From Halopiger goleimassiliensis (GTDB taxonomy: Archaea; Halobacteriota; Halobacteria; Halobacteriales; Natrialbaceae), in the NCBI RefSeq assembly GCF_000455345.1, contig NZ_HG315691.1, positions 1-64,000 on the forward strand: a stretch of 64,000 bases of DNA, in the 5' to 3' direction. Every line of letters begins with the position of its first letter. The first letter of the stretch is position 1. The position numbers and the translations under genes are program-made. The notes beneath the pieces were generated by a model that did no database searches, had not been told where the DNA came from, and saw only the letters and a program-made list of their open reading frames with translations. Below, one piece after another: positions 26,101 through 33,676 of the stretch.

Positions 26101-27377
26101 TGATCGGGATGTTTCTCGACGTCGAAGGAGTGTTGTTTGTTGACGCGCTCGAGGTAGATCACGCCGGGTTCGCCGTTCTCGTGGGCACCCTCGACGATGT
26201 CGTCCCAGAGTTCCTCGGCGGGGACGGACAGTTCCTCGCCGACCTCGACGTGCTCGCCGAGGCCGAACATCTCGTAGAGCTCTTTGGTTTCCTCCGTGGC
26301 GATGTGGGGCTCGCCCGTGCGCGGGTTCGTGAAGGTGAACTCCTCGCCGTTCTGCAGGGCCTCCATGAAGTCGTCGGTGATGCCGACGGAGATGTTGAAG
26401 TTCGAGAGGTGCCCCTCGACGGCGTTGCGGAGGTGCTTCGGAACGCGACCCTCCTCGTCGATGAGGTCGCGAGCCTCCTCGAGAGCTTCCTGGAAGGAGG
26501 TGTGCGTGTAGTCGTCGGGGTCGTTCAGGCGCAGCGTCTCGGCCAGCGAAACGTCCTTGTTCTTGGCGTGAATGAACTGGATGACGTCGGGGTGAGAGAC
26601 GCGCATGACGCCCATCTGTGCGCCACGTCGCGCGCCGCCCTGGGCGATCGTCTCGCACATCTGGTCGTACGTGCGCATGAACGTGATCGGGCCGCTGGCG
26701 ATGCCGCCGGTCGAGCCGACCGCGTCGCCGTACGGGCGCAGCCGCCAGAAGGCATAGCCCATGCCGCCGCCGCTCTGGAAGACCTGGGCGGCCTCCTTGG
26801 CGGTCTGGTGGATGTCGTCGATGTCGTCCTCGGGGGAGTCGACGAAACACGCCGAGAGCTGCTGCAGTTCGTCGCCAGCGTTCATCAGCGTGGGCGAGTT
26901 CGGCATGAAGTCCAGGTTCTCCATCATCTCCTGGAACTCGTCGGCGGTCTCTTCGACGTGCTCGCGAATGCCGTCAGGGAGTTCGGGGACGATCGTGTCG
27001 TACGCGAACTTGTTGACGTTGTAGATAGATAGCGTGGTTTCTGCGTCGTCGCCCGCGGTAGTCCCCGCACCGAAGACCTCCTCGGCGAGTTCGTCGCGTC
27101 GCGGGTGGTCGGGCTTGAGCTGATCGGGCGTGACCGTGATCTCGGCGTCGCGCTTGCGGGCCTCGAAGACGGCCTCGGCCAGCGCGATGTTCTTCCCGAC
27201 GCGCTCGAAGAGGTCCTCCTGCTCCTCGATGAGGTCCCCGTCCGCGTTCTTGCGGAGATAGCGGGCGGGGAGGATGTTGTGGTACGCGTTTCCGGTCAGG
27301 CGCTCCTCGAGCGTCTCCCCCTCCGTCCGCTTGATCGGAAGCGTGAGCTCCTCCGCAGTGATGTCGTGCTGGCTCAT
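23157..27377 (-). CDS. nrdJ: Adenosylcobalamin-dependent ribonucleotide reductase (class II) with intein
   Basis: The 1406-aa precursor makes deoxyribonucleotides from ribonucleotides using vitamin B12. The extein has the class II features: the first redox cysteine in LQQLSACFVDSPED (near 177), the SGGGMGYAF loop, MRTYDQMCETIAQGGARRGA, and the thiyl-radical site Asn-Pro-Cys-Gly-Glu, split by a 372-residue intein after Pro433. After splicing the protein is 1034 aa. The C-terminus has a four-cysteine zinc ribbon (CPECGSLSLYYSEGCKTC...C). No ATP-cone is evident at the N-terminus. The start at 27377 gives MSQHDITAEELTLPIKRTEG, normal for haloarchaeal homologues. Activity depends on protein splicing. 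Confidence 0.95.
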   Translation of the reverse strand: MSQHDITAEELTLPIKRTEGETLEERLTGNAYHNILPARYLRKNADGDLIEEQEDLFERVGKNIALAEAVFEARKRDAEITVTPDQLKPDHPRRDELAEEVFGAGTTAGDDAETTLSIYNVNKFAYDTIVPELPDGIREHVEETADEFQEMMENLDFMPNSPTLMNAGDELQQLSACFVDSPEDDIDDIHQTAKEAAQVFQSGGGMGYAFWRLRPYGDAVGSTGGIASGPITFMRTYDQMCETIAQGGARRGAQMGVMRVSHPDVIQFIHAKNKDVSLAETLRLNDPDDYTHTSFQEALEEARDLIDEEGRVPKHLRNAVEGHLSNFNISVGITDDFMEALQNGEEFTFTNPRTGEPHIATEETKELYEMFGLGEHVEVGEELSVPAEELWDDIVEGAHENGEPGVIYLERVNKQHSFDVEKHPDHRILATNPCVTGDTLISTENGLVEAEELYERGIARDVVVDGRLSEDRVKEASSVYKTGEKDVYKLTTEEGYELRLTADHRVMTDDGWVEAQDLDTGDTVHIQNRKGEFGQHGTAEEGRTLGWLVGDGHLKHGEERAVLNFYDEDAEISEALAEDVNEVVREPLGNANYDIGVNEITRDDGYRGAQAIEQRIRSARLYEYAEEVGLTEDKLQVPDAVMRGSEEMARGFLQSLFTADGCVQGNVEKGVSVRLWSSDANLLGDVQQLLLNFGIASKIYENRKEAGTRELSDGNGGTKEYETKDQHELVIVKDNLERFADEIGFLLDYKTDALEQRLSEYDRGPYSERFEATVEAVEHDGHEAVYDLTEPDTHSFVANGLVVHNCGEQPLEEYEACNLGHINLSTLADLDAPDWRVWYDEHGDEYDSLEDAVDAFLAEAVDFEEFDRRIEMGTRFLENVVTMSDFPVEKIEQKVREMRKIGLGIMGLAQLYIQLGMEYGSEASNEVARQLMRHINHTSKWTSHELAEERGSFDEWDKSKYANPTEYREWFEKQTGLDADDWAEGFPIRNHNTTTIAPTGTTSMVGNTTGGCEPIYNVAYYKNVSDDVQGDEMLVEFDDYFLRVLEDNDIDVEAVKEEAQEQMATNQFEGVEGLSTVPDAIGELFVTTGDLSAKEHAGVQVACQEGVDSAISKTVNAPNDSTLEDAKEVFEYIYEHGGKGVTYYRDGTRSKQVLTTRAENTDFADETEAAQALVEQIDEIFGGLEEFLESEEVADVLEADVDSLVGDDGEKPVHVDFTEKRERPDALQGVSQRIDTGYGKVYVTINEDPETGQPFELFANIGHSGGFTNSFTEALAKVISTSLRSGVDPEEIVDELCGTRSPKVAWDKGEQIQSIPDAIGTAMRRYLEDEIDKPYPTQQTLEESADAGAVDRQTDGGAAAASSESGDATQDLIDAGESPECPECGSLSLYYSEGCKTCESCGWSEC
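24963..26078 (-). mobile_element. Intein with LAGLIDADG homing endonuclease in nrdJ
   Basis: Precursor residues 434-805 (372 aa). Block A is CVTGDTLISTENGLVEAEEL, with Cys1 as nucleophile; block B is RLTADHRVMTDDGWVEAQDL with the conserved Thr-x2-His; blocks F and G are AVYDLTEPDTHSFVANG and LVVHN, ending in His-Asn. The +1 residue is Cys806. Two dodecapeptides, TLGWLVGDGH near intein residue 111 and RGFLQSLFTADG near 217, mark a DOD-type homing endonuclease, so the element may still be mobile. Removing it joins ..ILATNP to CGEQPLEEYE. Confidence 0.95.
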
Positions 27378-27798
27378 GCGCGGGTCACCTCGATACTATC
27401 CCGGCCTGGCGCGGCGATTCCGGTGCGAATCCGAGTCCTGACTCTCATCATTCGTGACGAAGGTTCGGTATTCATGCATCCCTCATAAGCGTGGTGTTGT
27501 CGTCCAACTTTTCTTGGAATAAGACAACTCTACTTGGAGAGATGTCTCTATCCAGTTCGATTCAGTTCGGTAGCCGGTGAAACGGCCACGTTCGTGTTCG
27601 AAGAACCCTACGTGACCGACCGTCTTAATGATTTTCAGAGCGGACTGAAAGTGGAAGCGAACCGGACTATTCCGGCCGCTGGCTGGCGGTTTTCTGTTTC
27701 GGTTCTGCCAGAAACCGCCCGGGAAGAGAGAGTGATCGGTTCTCGATTTTGTCACGATATCCAGAAAGATTACGTCCCTTCGCTACGGGGGTAGACGT
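27378..27798. other. Intergenic region upstream of nrdJ
   Basis: 420 bases without a credible gene; open frames on both strands have mixed codon use unlike neighbouring genes. A minus-strand GATAGTATCG near 27394-27403 may be the nrdJ promoter. I saw no B12 riboswitch-like conserved box. Base composition is lower in GC than the surroundings, particularly at 27480-27640. Confidence 0.45.
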
Positions 27799-27987
27799 AT
27801 GCTCGAGACACTGACCGGCGAGCCGGTGTTGCTCGGATTGGCAGCCCTCGCCGCATTCGCGGTGGCAGTCATCGCGCTCAAAATCGCCGTCAAGATCGCC
27901 GTCCGGGTCGGAATCGTCGCTGCAATCGTCCTCGCTGGCCTCTACACGGCCGGCATCACGGATCTCTCTTTCCTGCCGTTTTTCTGA
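27799..27987 (+). CDS. Small hydrophobic membrane protein
   Basis: A 62-aa protein, nearly all hydrophobic, with one or two membrane helices: EPVLLGLAALAAFAVAVIAL (residues 8-27), then a short basic-amphipathic stretch KIAVKIAVRVG and a second helix IVAAIVLAGLYTAG. Codon use is haloarchaeal (G/C in third positions). No family assignment. The neighbours are not functionally linked. Confidence 0.6.
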   Translation: MLETLTGEPVLLGLAALAAFAVAVIALKIAVKIAVRVGIVAAIVLAGLYTAGITDLSFLPFF

Positions 27988-28066
27988 TCGGTCTCCGAGT
28001 ACCGTCGAGGAAAGCGCAGCTACGGACGCTTCGTTCTCCAAACGCAACGAGCGTGATCACCGTCGG

Positions 28067-28519
28067 TTACGACGAATCGTCCGGATCGGTTCTGGCGGCC
28101 TCGAGGACCTCACGCACCTCGAGCAGTCCTTTGTTGCCGAGGGGAACGAGGGGTATCGAGGCGAGAACGATACCGAGTCGAACGGGGGTTCCAAGCGATG
28201 GGAACACGTCGGCGACTGCGAGCGTCACTGCACCGACCACGAGAAGGACGACCACGGCCGCGAGGACGTAGTATCCCCGTTTCAGATAGTCGACGATGGA
28301 GGTCCCGTAGCCGACTGCGATGACGGTAACCCCGATAGCTGTGACGATTCCCTGTGTAGTCGATCCGTCGGTTTCGACGCCGCCAACACCGAAAAGTGAA
28401 AGATGTCCGGACAGCGCGACAGAGATTCCCAGTAACGCCAGTGGTGAGATCGAGACGACGATGCCGAATATTGCGATGACGGTCGCCCAGTCCCGCCACG
28501 AGAACGATGAAGTTGCCAT
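28067..28519 (-). CDS. Four-helix membrane protein, unknown function
   Basis: The 150-aa product has about four membrane helices: DWATVIAIFGIVVSISPLAL, a segment around IVTAIGVTVIAVGYG, VLAAVVVLLVVGAVTLAV and VRLGIVLASIPLVPLG. The C-terminus is short and charged. Start at 28519 (MATSSFSWRDW) is preferred; the frame is open further upstream but the extra residues are arginine-rich. No known function. Confidence 0.65.
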   Translation of the reverse strand: MATSSFSWRDWATVIAIFGIVVSISPLALLGISVALSGHLSLFGVGGVETDGSTTQGIVTAIGVTVIAVGYGTSIVDYLKRGYYVLAAVVVLLVVGAVTLAVADVFPSLGTPVRLGIVLASIPLVPLGNKGLLEVREVLEAARTDPDDSS

Positions 28520-28943
28520 TGTCTCACCTCGTTCGAAACGCGTGAGGCCAGTCCGTGTGCCACCCTTGCAGTCGTCCCGGCCCCTGGATCGAGAACCGCG
28601 ACGACGGATTCGTCGATACACCGGCCCCGGTTTCCGTCGTCCCGATCACCCTCAGCAGGTCGTCAGGTTCCATCGTCTGGGAAGACTGTCGTCAGCACTG
28701 CATTATGTCTCTGCCGATACTATCGGAGATACTGAACGTCGGGCGGTGGCACTCACCTGTTTCATTCGACTCCTCGCGCATCTATACACGCGATCCGGTC
28801 CCGTTACGACGCACTCATCGAATCGTCGTCGGTGATCGATATCGAAAATCCGCGGCTCGTATCCCGAACAGGCTACTATCCGCGAGGTTCAGGGCCACCG
28901 CAACCTGTCTGCGGTCGCGCGGACATCGGTACAGAAGAGCGAA
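28520..28943. other. Intergenic region between membrane gene and trpG
   Basis: 424 bases with no supported gene. A plus-strand open frame at 28555-28980 runs into trpG antisense and is rich in rare residues, so I reject it. A small palindrome CCGATACTATCGG lies at 28714-28726. No tRNA signature was found. Confidence 0.45.
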
Positions 28944-29588
28944 TCAGCAGCCGTCGAGGAAGTTCTCGATTACGTCGTGACCGACCGCTGTGAGGACGCT
29001 CTCGGGGTGAAACTGGACGGCCTCGAGGGGGTACTCTCGGTGGCGAACCCCCATTACCAGCGTCTCGTCGACGTGGTCCGCGGTCGCAGTAACGGCGAAG
29101 CAGTCGGGCACCTCGGTGGCGACCAGCGAGTGGTAGCGACCGGCCCGGAACCCCTGTTCGAGACCGCTGAAGACCCCCTCGCCGTCGTGGTCGACGGCCG
29201 ACGCTTTGCCGTGGATGGGATCGGGGGCGCGACCGATCGAGCCGCCGTACTCGTAGACGGCCGCCTCGAGGCCGAGACAGACGCCGAGCGTCGGAATCTC
29301 GGGACTGACCTCCCGGAGGACGTCCATCGTGACACCGACGTCGCGATCGTTCTCCGGGTGACCGGGACCGGGGCTGATGACGATGGCATCCGGATCGACC
29401 GCACGAACGTCCTCGAGCGAAGCCGTGTTCTTCAGCACCTCAGTATCGGTACCCGCCTGCTGACTGACGTACTCGACGAGGTTGTACGTGAACGAGTCGT
29501 AGTTGTCGACGAACAGGACCGTACGGGGAGCGTCGGCCGTCTCGTCGTGCTCCGACGACGTCGCGTCGGTTTCCGCGGTGGCGGTCAT
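28944..29588 (-). CDS. trpG: Anthranilate synthase component II (glutamine amidotransferase)
   Basis: The 214-aa class-I glutamine amidotransferase supplies ammonia to TrpE for anthranilate. It has VLFVDNYDSFTYNLVEYV near residues 24-41, SPGPGHPEND, the catalytic cysteine in TLGVCLGLEAAVYEYGG and the His-Glu pair in AVQFHPESVLT near 194-204. The N-terminal 20 residues are an acidic extension. The ATG overlaps the trpE stop by four bases, so it is the last gene of the trpD-trpF-trpE-trpG operon. Confidence 0.95.
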   Translation of the reverse strand: MTATAETDATSSEHDETADAPRTVLFVDNYDSFTYNLVEYVSQQAGTDTEVLKNTASLEDVRAVDPDAIVISPGPGHPENDRDVGVTMDVLREVSPEIPTLGVCLGLEAAVYEYGGSIGRAPDPIHGKASAVDHDGEGVFSGLEQGFRAGRYHSLVATEVPDCFAVTATADHVDETLVMGVRHREYPLEAVQFHPESVLTAVGHDVIENFLDGC

Positions 29589-31258
29589 CGGCTCACCTCC
29601 GGCGTCTCGAGGGCGTCGGCACGGTCCGCCGCCGGGTCGGCGGTCGTTTCGATCGCCTCGAGTGCGGCCAGTACGCCGCCCATCTTCTGTTCCGTCTCCT
29701 CGTACTCCGCGGTCGGATCGCTGTCGGCGACCAGTCCCGCGCCGGCCCGCACCGTGATCCGATCCCGCTCATCCTCGTTCTCCACGGTCGCCGTCCGAAT
29801 CACGATGGCGAAGTCGGCGTCGCCGGTCCAGGAGTAGTAGCCGACGCCGCCGCCGTAGAGCCCGCGGGGCTGGGCCTCGAGGTCGTCGATGATCTCCATC
29901 GCGCGGATCTTGGGCGCGCCCGAGAGCGTTCCGGCGGGGAACGACGCGCGCGTCGCGTCGAACGCGTCCGCGTCTGCTGCGAGTCGGCCCGTCACCGTCG
30001 ACTCGATGTGCTGGACGTGGCTGTACTTGAGGACGTTCATGAACTCGTCGACCCGGACCGAACCCGCCTCGGAGACGCGACGCACGTCGTTACGCGCCAG
30101 ATCGACCAGCATGGTGTGTTCGGCGCGTTCCTTCTCGTCGGCCAGCATCTCGCCCGCGAGCCGGCGATCCTCGACCGGACTCGAGCCGCGGTCGCAGGTG
30201 CCGGCGATCGGGTTCGACATGACCTCGCGCCCGCGCACGGAGATCAGCGTCTCCGGGCTCGCGCCGACGACGGTCAGGTCGTCGTGCTCGAGCAGATACA
30301 TGTACGGCGAGGGGTTGACGTCGCGCATCGCCTCGTAGAACCCGAGGGGATCGACGTCGCCGTAGAGTTCGCGCTTGCGCGAGACGACGCCCTGGTAGAT
30401 ATCGCCGTCGAGGACGTGCTCCTTTGCCTTGCGAACGCTCTCCTCGTACTCCTCCTTCGGACCCGCAGTTTCGTTCGCCTTGACGAAGCCGCCCGTGTCG
30501 GGCTGCTCTGCGTCGTGCAGCGTTTCGGCCACGGCGGCGGCTTTCTCCTGGAGCGCGTCGTACACCGCATCGGGGTCGTCGCCGTCCTCGAGGATCGGCG
30601 TGAAGACCAGCGAGACGGTTCCCTCCCGCTCGTCGAACGCGAGCGTCTTCGTCGTCAGGACGAACTGCGCGTCGGGGAACCGCGACTCGGGCCGCTCGAG
30701 ACCGACCTCCTCGAGCCAGAGGTCGTAGACGGCGTCGTAGGCCAGGAATCCCACCAGCCCGCCCTCTAAGTGCTGGCGGTCGTGATCGGGGAAGTTCGCC
30801 AGTCGCACGTCGGGCATGGCGGCCCGGAGCGCGTCGACGGTGTCCCCGTCGGGATCGGTCTCGACGCCGGTCAGCGAGGCGTCGTCGGTCAGCGTCTTGA
30901 CGCTGGCCTCGCCGGACTCGACCGTCACCACGGCCTCGGGATCGTAGCCGACGTAAGAGAATCGCGCGTGGCGGTCGGCCCCCGCGGAACTCGGGCGGAA
31001 CGCGCCGTCGGGGTCGCTCGAGGCGGTCTTCTCGGCGCTCTCGAGGAGGAACGCGTAGGGCGATCGCTCCCGGTCGTTCGAGGCGGCCCGTCCGGTGAGC
31101 GCGGCGTAGGCCGCCAGCGGCGTCGTCTCGACGTCGAGTGTCGCGACGGTTCGGACGACTACCGGTCCGTCGGCCGGAGCGCCGGCGAACTCGCGAAACG
31201 CCTCGCGATCGGTGTCGATCGAGACGAGATCGGACGTATCGGCGTCAGTCTCCGTCAT
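29585..31258 (-). CDS. trpE: Anthranilate synthase component I
   Basis: The 557-aa chorismate-binding subunit makes anthranilate with TrpG. The tryptophan feedback site LLES is visible near residue 71 (PYAFLLESAE). The chorismate core has GDIYQGVVSRK, SPYMYLLEHDDLTVVGASPE, SNPIAGTCDRG, DEKERAEHTMLVDLARND, SHVQHIESTVTG and AGTLSGAPKIRAMEIID. All expected active-site residues appear present. Four-base overlaps with trpF upstream and trpG downstream show tight translational coupling. Slightly longer than many bacterial enzymes because of an acidic insert around residues 84-94. Confidence 0.95.
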   Translation of the reverse strand: MTETDADTSDLVSIDTDREAFREFAGAPADGPVVVRTVATLDVETTPLAAYAALTGRAASNDRERSPYAFLLESAEKTASSDPDGAFRPSSAGADRHARFSYVGYDPEAVVTVESGEASVKTLTDDASLTGVETDPDGDTVDALRAAMPDVRLANFPDHDRQHLEGGLVGFLAYDAVYDLWLEEVGLERPESRFPDAQFVLTTKTLAFDEREGTVSLVFTPILEDGDDPDAVYDALQEKAAAVAETLHDAEQPDTGGFVKANETAGPKEEYEESVRKAKEHVLDGDIYQGVVSRKRELYGDVDPLGFYEAMRDVNPSPYMYLLEHDDLTVVGASPETLISVRGREVMSNPIAGTCDRGSSPVEDRRLAGEMLADEKERAEHTMLVDLARNDVRRVSEAGSVRVDEFMNVLKYSHVQHIESTVTGRLAADADAFDATRASFPAGTLSGAPKIRAMEIIDDLEAQPRGLYGGGVGYYSWTGDADFAIVIRTATVENEDERDRITVRAGAGLVADSDPTAEYEETEQKMGGVLAALEAIETTADPAADRADALETPEVSR

Positions 31259-31917
31259 GGTTGGGCCTCGAGTTCGTGGTCTTTTCCTGCTCGAGTCGCG
31301 CGTTCGACGAACGACGCGACCGCGTCAGCATCCTTGATGCCGCCGTCGGTTTCGACGCCGCTGGCGACGTCGACGGCGAACGGTTCGACGGTTCGAACGG
31401 CCTCGGCGACGTTCTCGGGCGTCAACCCACCCGCGAGCACGACCGGCGAGTCGAGTTCTCGAGCGGCCGTTCGCGTTCGACTCCAATCGTGGGTCTCGCC
31501 TGTACCGCCGGCACCGTCCTCGTCGGCCGTGTCGACCACGAAGCCGTCGACCACCTCGTCGTAGCTCTCGGCCGTCGTCGGGTCGTCGGCATCGACCGCG
31601 AGCAGGACCGACGCGTCGACGGACTCGCGGAACGACGAGAGCCTCTCTGCGTCGATCGATCCGTGAAGCTGGACCGCGTCGGGGCCGAGGTCTGCGACGA
31701 GGTCGGCCGTCCGCTCGAGGTCGCTCGCCATCGTAACGAGGACCGACGTGACGAACGGCGGCGTCGCCGCGATCAACGATTCCGCCCGCTCGGGCGACAC
31801 CTCCCGCGGCGTGTCCACGGAGACGTCACAGATGTATCCCACCGCGTCGGCACCCGCGTCGACCGCCGACTCGAGGTCCTCGGCGTTCGTGAGGCCACAG
31901 ATCTTGACGCGGGTCAT
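31255..31917 (-). CDS. trpF: Phosphoribosylanthranilate isomerase
   Basis: This 220-aa TIM-barrel enzyme catalyses the third step of tryptophan synthesis. MTRVKICGLTNAEDLESAVD at the start holds the catalytic Cys7; AVQLHGSIDAERL and the catalytic aspartate region (VVDGFVVDTADEDGAGGTG) follow, and the C-terminal phosphate-binding loops are VVLAGGLTPENV and VDVASGVETDGGIKD. It sits between trpD and trpE with four-base overlaps on both sides. Confidence 0.95.
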   Translation of the reverse strand: MTRVKICGLTNAEDLESAVDAGADAVGYICDVSVDTPREVSPERAESLIAATPPFVTSVLVTMASDLERTADLVADLGPDAVQLHGSIDAERLSSFRESVDASVLLAVDADDPTTAESYDEVVDGFVVDTADEDGAGGTGETHDWSRTRTAARELDSPVVLAGGLTPENVAEAVRTVEPFAVDVASGVETDGGIKDADAVASFVERATRAGKDHELEAQP

Positions 31918-32930
31918 CGTCCCTCCGGCTCCGGGACCGCGGCCTGGAGCTGGTCGAGTTTCGCCGCGGCGTCACCGGATTCGATCGCCTCGCGGGCGAT
32001 CGCCGCACCTTCCTCGAGCGAGTCGGCCTCCCCGGCGACGTAGATCGCGCCGCCGGCGTTCGCGAGGATCACGTCACGTTTCGCTCCCGTGACCTCACCG
32101 TCGACGATCCCGCGCATGTCGCGAGCGTTCTCTTCGGGCGAGCCGCCCGCGATGTCGCCGATGGCATGTTCCTCGAGGCCCAGGTCGGCGGGCTCGAGGG
32201 TGTACTCTTCGACGCTGTCGCCGTCGACTTCTGCCGCGACGGTCTCGCCGTGGATGGCGATCTCGTCGGTGCCCGCGCCGTGGACGACCAGCGCGCGCTC
32301 GACGTCCATGCGTGCGAGAGCGTCCGCGAGAACGGGGACGAGGTCGGGGTCGTAGACGCCGACGATCTGGGCGTCCGCACCCGCGGGGTTCGTCAGCGGC
32401 CCGAGTACGTTGAAGATGGTCCGCATGCCGAGTTCCTTCCGCGGCCCGATGACGGCCTTCATCGCCGGGTGGAACACCGGCGCGAGCATGAAGCCGATCC
32501 CGTCCTCCTCGATGGCGGCCTCGACCGCCGGCGGTTCGGCCTCGACGTTGACGCCGACCTCCTCGAGCACGTCCGCGCTCCCCGACGACGAGGAGACCGA
32601 GTAGTTGCCGTGTTTCGCGACGGGCACGCCCGCTCCCGCGGCGACGATCGCGCTCGTCGTCGAGACGTTGATCGTGTCGTAGTCGTCGCCGCCGGTGCCG
32701 CAGGTGTCGACCAGCGGGTCGCGATCGGGCGAGATCGTCCGCGCGGCCTCGCGCATTCCCTCCGCGAAGCCCGCGATCTCGGCTTCGGTCTCGCCTTTCG
32801 AACGCAACGCGGCGAGCAGTGCACCGATCTGTGCCTCCGTCGCGTCCTCGAAGACGGCCGTCGAGGCCGCTCGAGCGTCCGTCTGTGTGAGATCCTCTCC
32901 GTCGGTCACCCGTTCGACGTACTCCTGCAT
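31914..32930 (-). CDS. trpD: Anthranilate phosphoribosyltransferase
   Basis: The 338-aa enzyme transfers phosphoribosyl from PRPP to anthranilate. It carries VDTCGTGGDDYDTINVST (PRPP-binding, near residues 73-90), KHGNYSVSSSSGSADVLEEV, the APVFHPAMKAV and GMRTIFNVLGPLTNPA anthranilate-site motifs and HGAGTDEIAIHGET. It is the first gene of the trp operon. ATG 32930 is preferred over an ATG 39 bases upstream, because the TATA-like element lies about 28 bases before 32930. Confidence 0.95.
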   Translation of the reverse strand: MQEYVERVTDGEDLTQTDARAASTAVFEDATEAQIGALLAALRSKGETEAEIAGFAEGMREAARTISPDRDPLVDTCGTGGDDYDTINVSTTSAIVAAGAGVPVAKHGNYSVSSSSGSADVLEEVGVNVEAEPPAVEAAIEEDGIGFMLAPVFHPAMKAVIGPRKELGMRTIFNVLGPLTNPAGADAQIVGVYDPDLVPVLADALARMDVERALVVHGAGTDEIAIHGETVAAEVDGDSVEEYTLEPADLGLEEHAIGDIAGGSPEENARDMRGIVDGEVTGAKRDVILANAGGAIYVAGEADSLEEGAAIAREAIESGDAAAKLDQLQAAVPEPEGR

Positions 32931-32941
32931 AGTGGACACCA

Positions 32942-32979
32942 ATGTACGTAGTAGTCTTACAATGCACAAATCAGTACAT
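32942..32979. promoter_or_regulatory. Inverted repeat around the trp promoter, candidate operator
   Basis: ATGTAC at 32942-32947 and GTACAT at 32974-32979 form a perfect inverted repeat. Its centre (about 32960) coincides with the TATA-like TTGTAAG on the minus strand, about 28 bases before trpD. The half-site contains TGTAC, like the TGTACA box bound by TrpY, the tryptophan repressor of Methanothermobacter. No trpY-like gene is seen in the window, so the regulator is unknown. Confidence 0.5.
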
Positions 32980-33116
32980 GAACTTAAGCGTATCGGAGCG
33001 CCGTGCGTGGTGGGGAGTCGCGTACGGCGACCGATTCGAAACCTTCAATTACGGTGGCCGGCAACGAACGAGTGCAGACAGCGTGGCGACGGACGCCACG
33101 GAGAGCGAAACCAGGC

Positions 33117-33191
33117 GGGTTGGTGGTCTAGTCTGGTTATGACACCTCCTTGACATGGAGGAGGCCGGCAGTTCAAATCTGCCCCAACCCA
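33117..33191 (+). tRNA. tRNA-Val (anticodon GAC)
   Basis: GGGTTGG (33117-33123) pairs with CCAACCC (33184-33190), with A as discriminator. The D arm contains GGTCTAGTCTGGTTATGAC, the anticodon loop CTTGACA holds GAC between the CCTC/GAGG stem, and the T arm is GGCAG-TTCAAAT-CTGCC. No intron. The encoded sequence has no CCA, as usual in haloarchaea. It lies just upstream of an inverted repeat that begins at its last base. Confidence 0.95.
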
Positions 33192-33244
33192 TTTCTCAGC
33201 GACATCATGCGGCGAGCGGAGCGAGACGCTCGTCGCTGAGAAAT
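33191..33244 (+). repeat. 13-bp inverted repeat starting at the tRNA-Val 3' end
   Basis: ATTTCTCAGCGAC (33191-33203) and GTCGCTGAGAAAT (33232-33244) are perfectly complementary over 13 bp. The 28-base loop contains a second CGAGCG/CGCTCG pair. The left arm begins at the tRNA discriminator base. It may act as a terminator or be the edge of a small inserted unit, in parallel with the 12-bp inverted repeat at the 3' end of tRNA-Met. Confidence 0.7.
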
Positions 33245-33268
33245 TGTTACGGAAGATTCGAACTAGAC

Positions 33269-33325
33269 CGAGGTTCTGCGCCGAAGGCGCAGGTTCTCGG
33301 GCGCAGTTCAAATCCCCCGACCTCG
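33269..33325 (+). other. tRNA-like fragment able to fold into a three-way junction
   Basis: CGAGGT (33269-33274) pairs with ACCTCG (33320-33325). Inside are CTGCGCC-gaa-GGCGCAG (33276-33292) and CGGG/CCCG (33298-33319) around a loop containing the T-loop-like CAGTTCAAATC. That 11-base string is identical to the T arm of tRNA-Val 135 bases upstream (33169-33179). It could be a decayed copy of the tRNA 3' half, a pseudo-tRNA or a small structured RNA. Expression unknown. Confidence 0.4.
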
Positions 33326-33458
33326 TCTCCCGACGTTTTCGTCCGACCGATTCGAGCCACCGGTTTTCCCTCGAGCCATCGTCCGAACCGCGTTTCCCGA
33401 CCGGTGTGTGACGGCCGCGCGCCGAACGTTTAAGCCCGCCACCGTTGGGCGTTAGAGT

Positions 33459-33599
33459 ATGGCATACCAGCTTCGGTGTGATAGCTGTGACCTCGAGCGG
33501 GAGTGTACCGACTGGGCCGACGCCAACCGGCACGCGAGCGAGCACGAGGCGGAGTACGTCGAGCACTGGGTGAGCATCTACGAACGCCAGGAGGTCTGA
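33459..33599 (+). CDS. Small zinc-finger-like protein (46 aa)
   Basis: The 46-aa protein has MAYQLRCDSCDLERECTDWA with a CxxC pair and a third cysteine, then DANRHASEHEAEYVEH with spaced histidines, a plausible C-C-C/H-H zinc site similar to C2H2 fingers. A GTTTAAG box at 33428-33434 lies 28 bases before the ATG, so start and expression are well supported. Haloarchaea encode many such one-domain zinc proteins with poorly known roles. Confidence 0.7.
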   Translation: MAYQLRCDSCDLERECTDWADANRHASEHEAEYVEHWVSIYERQEV

Positions 33600-33676
33600 C
33601 CGCCGACTGGTCAGCGACAGGGATAGTTCACCGAACGACGCCAGCCTTCTTTTTCGCTCCGCGGTGGCGACGGCCT

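Noticed and set aside
27483-27794. Opposed small frames between nrdJ and the small membrane gene
   Set aside because: Mixed codon use, lower GC and no recognisable domain on either strand.
27378-27798. B12 riboswitch upstream of the B12-dependent reductase
   Set aside because: I could not see the conserved B12-box pattern, and such riboswitches are rare in archaea.
28555-28980. 141-aa frame upstream of trpG
   Set aside because: It runs antisense into trpG, and its residues (many Arg, Ser, Cys) are unlike local proteins.
32942-33142. 66-aa frame across the trp promoter and tRNA-Val
   Set aside because: It overlaps the tRNA and the promoter and has no coding signature.
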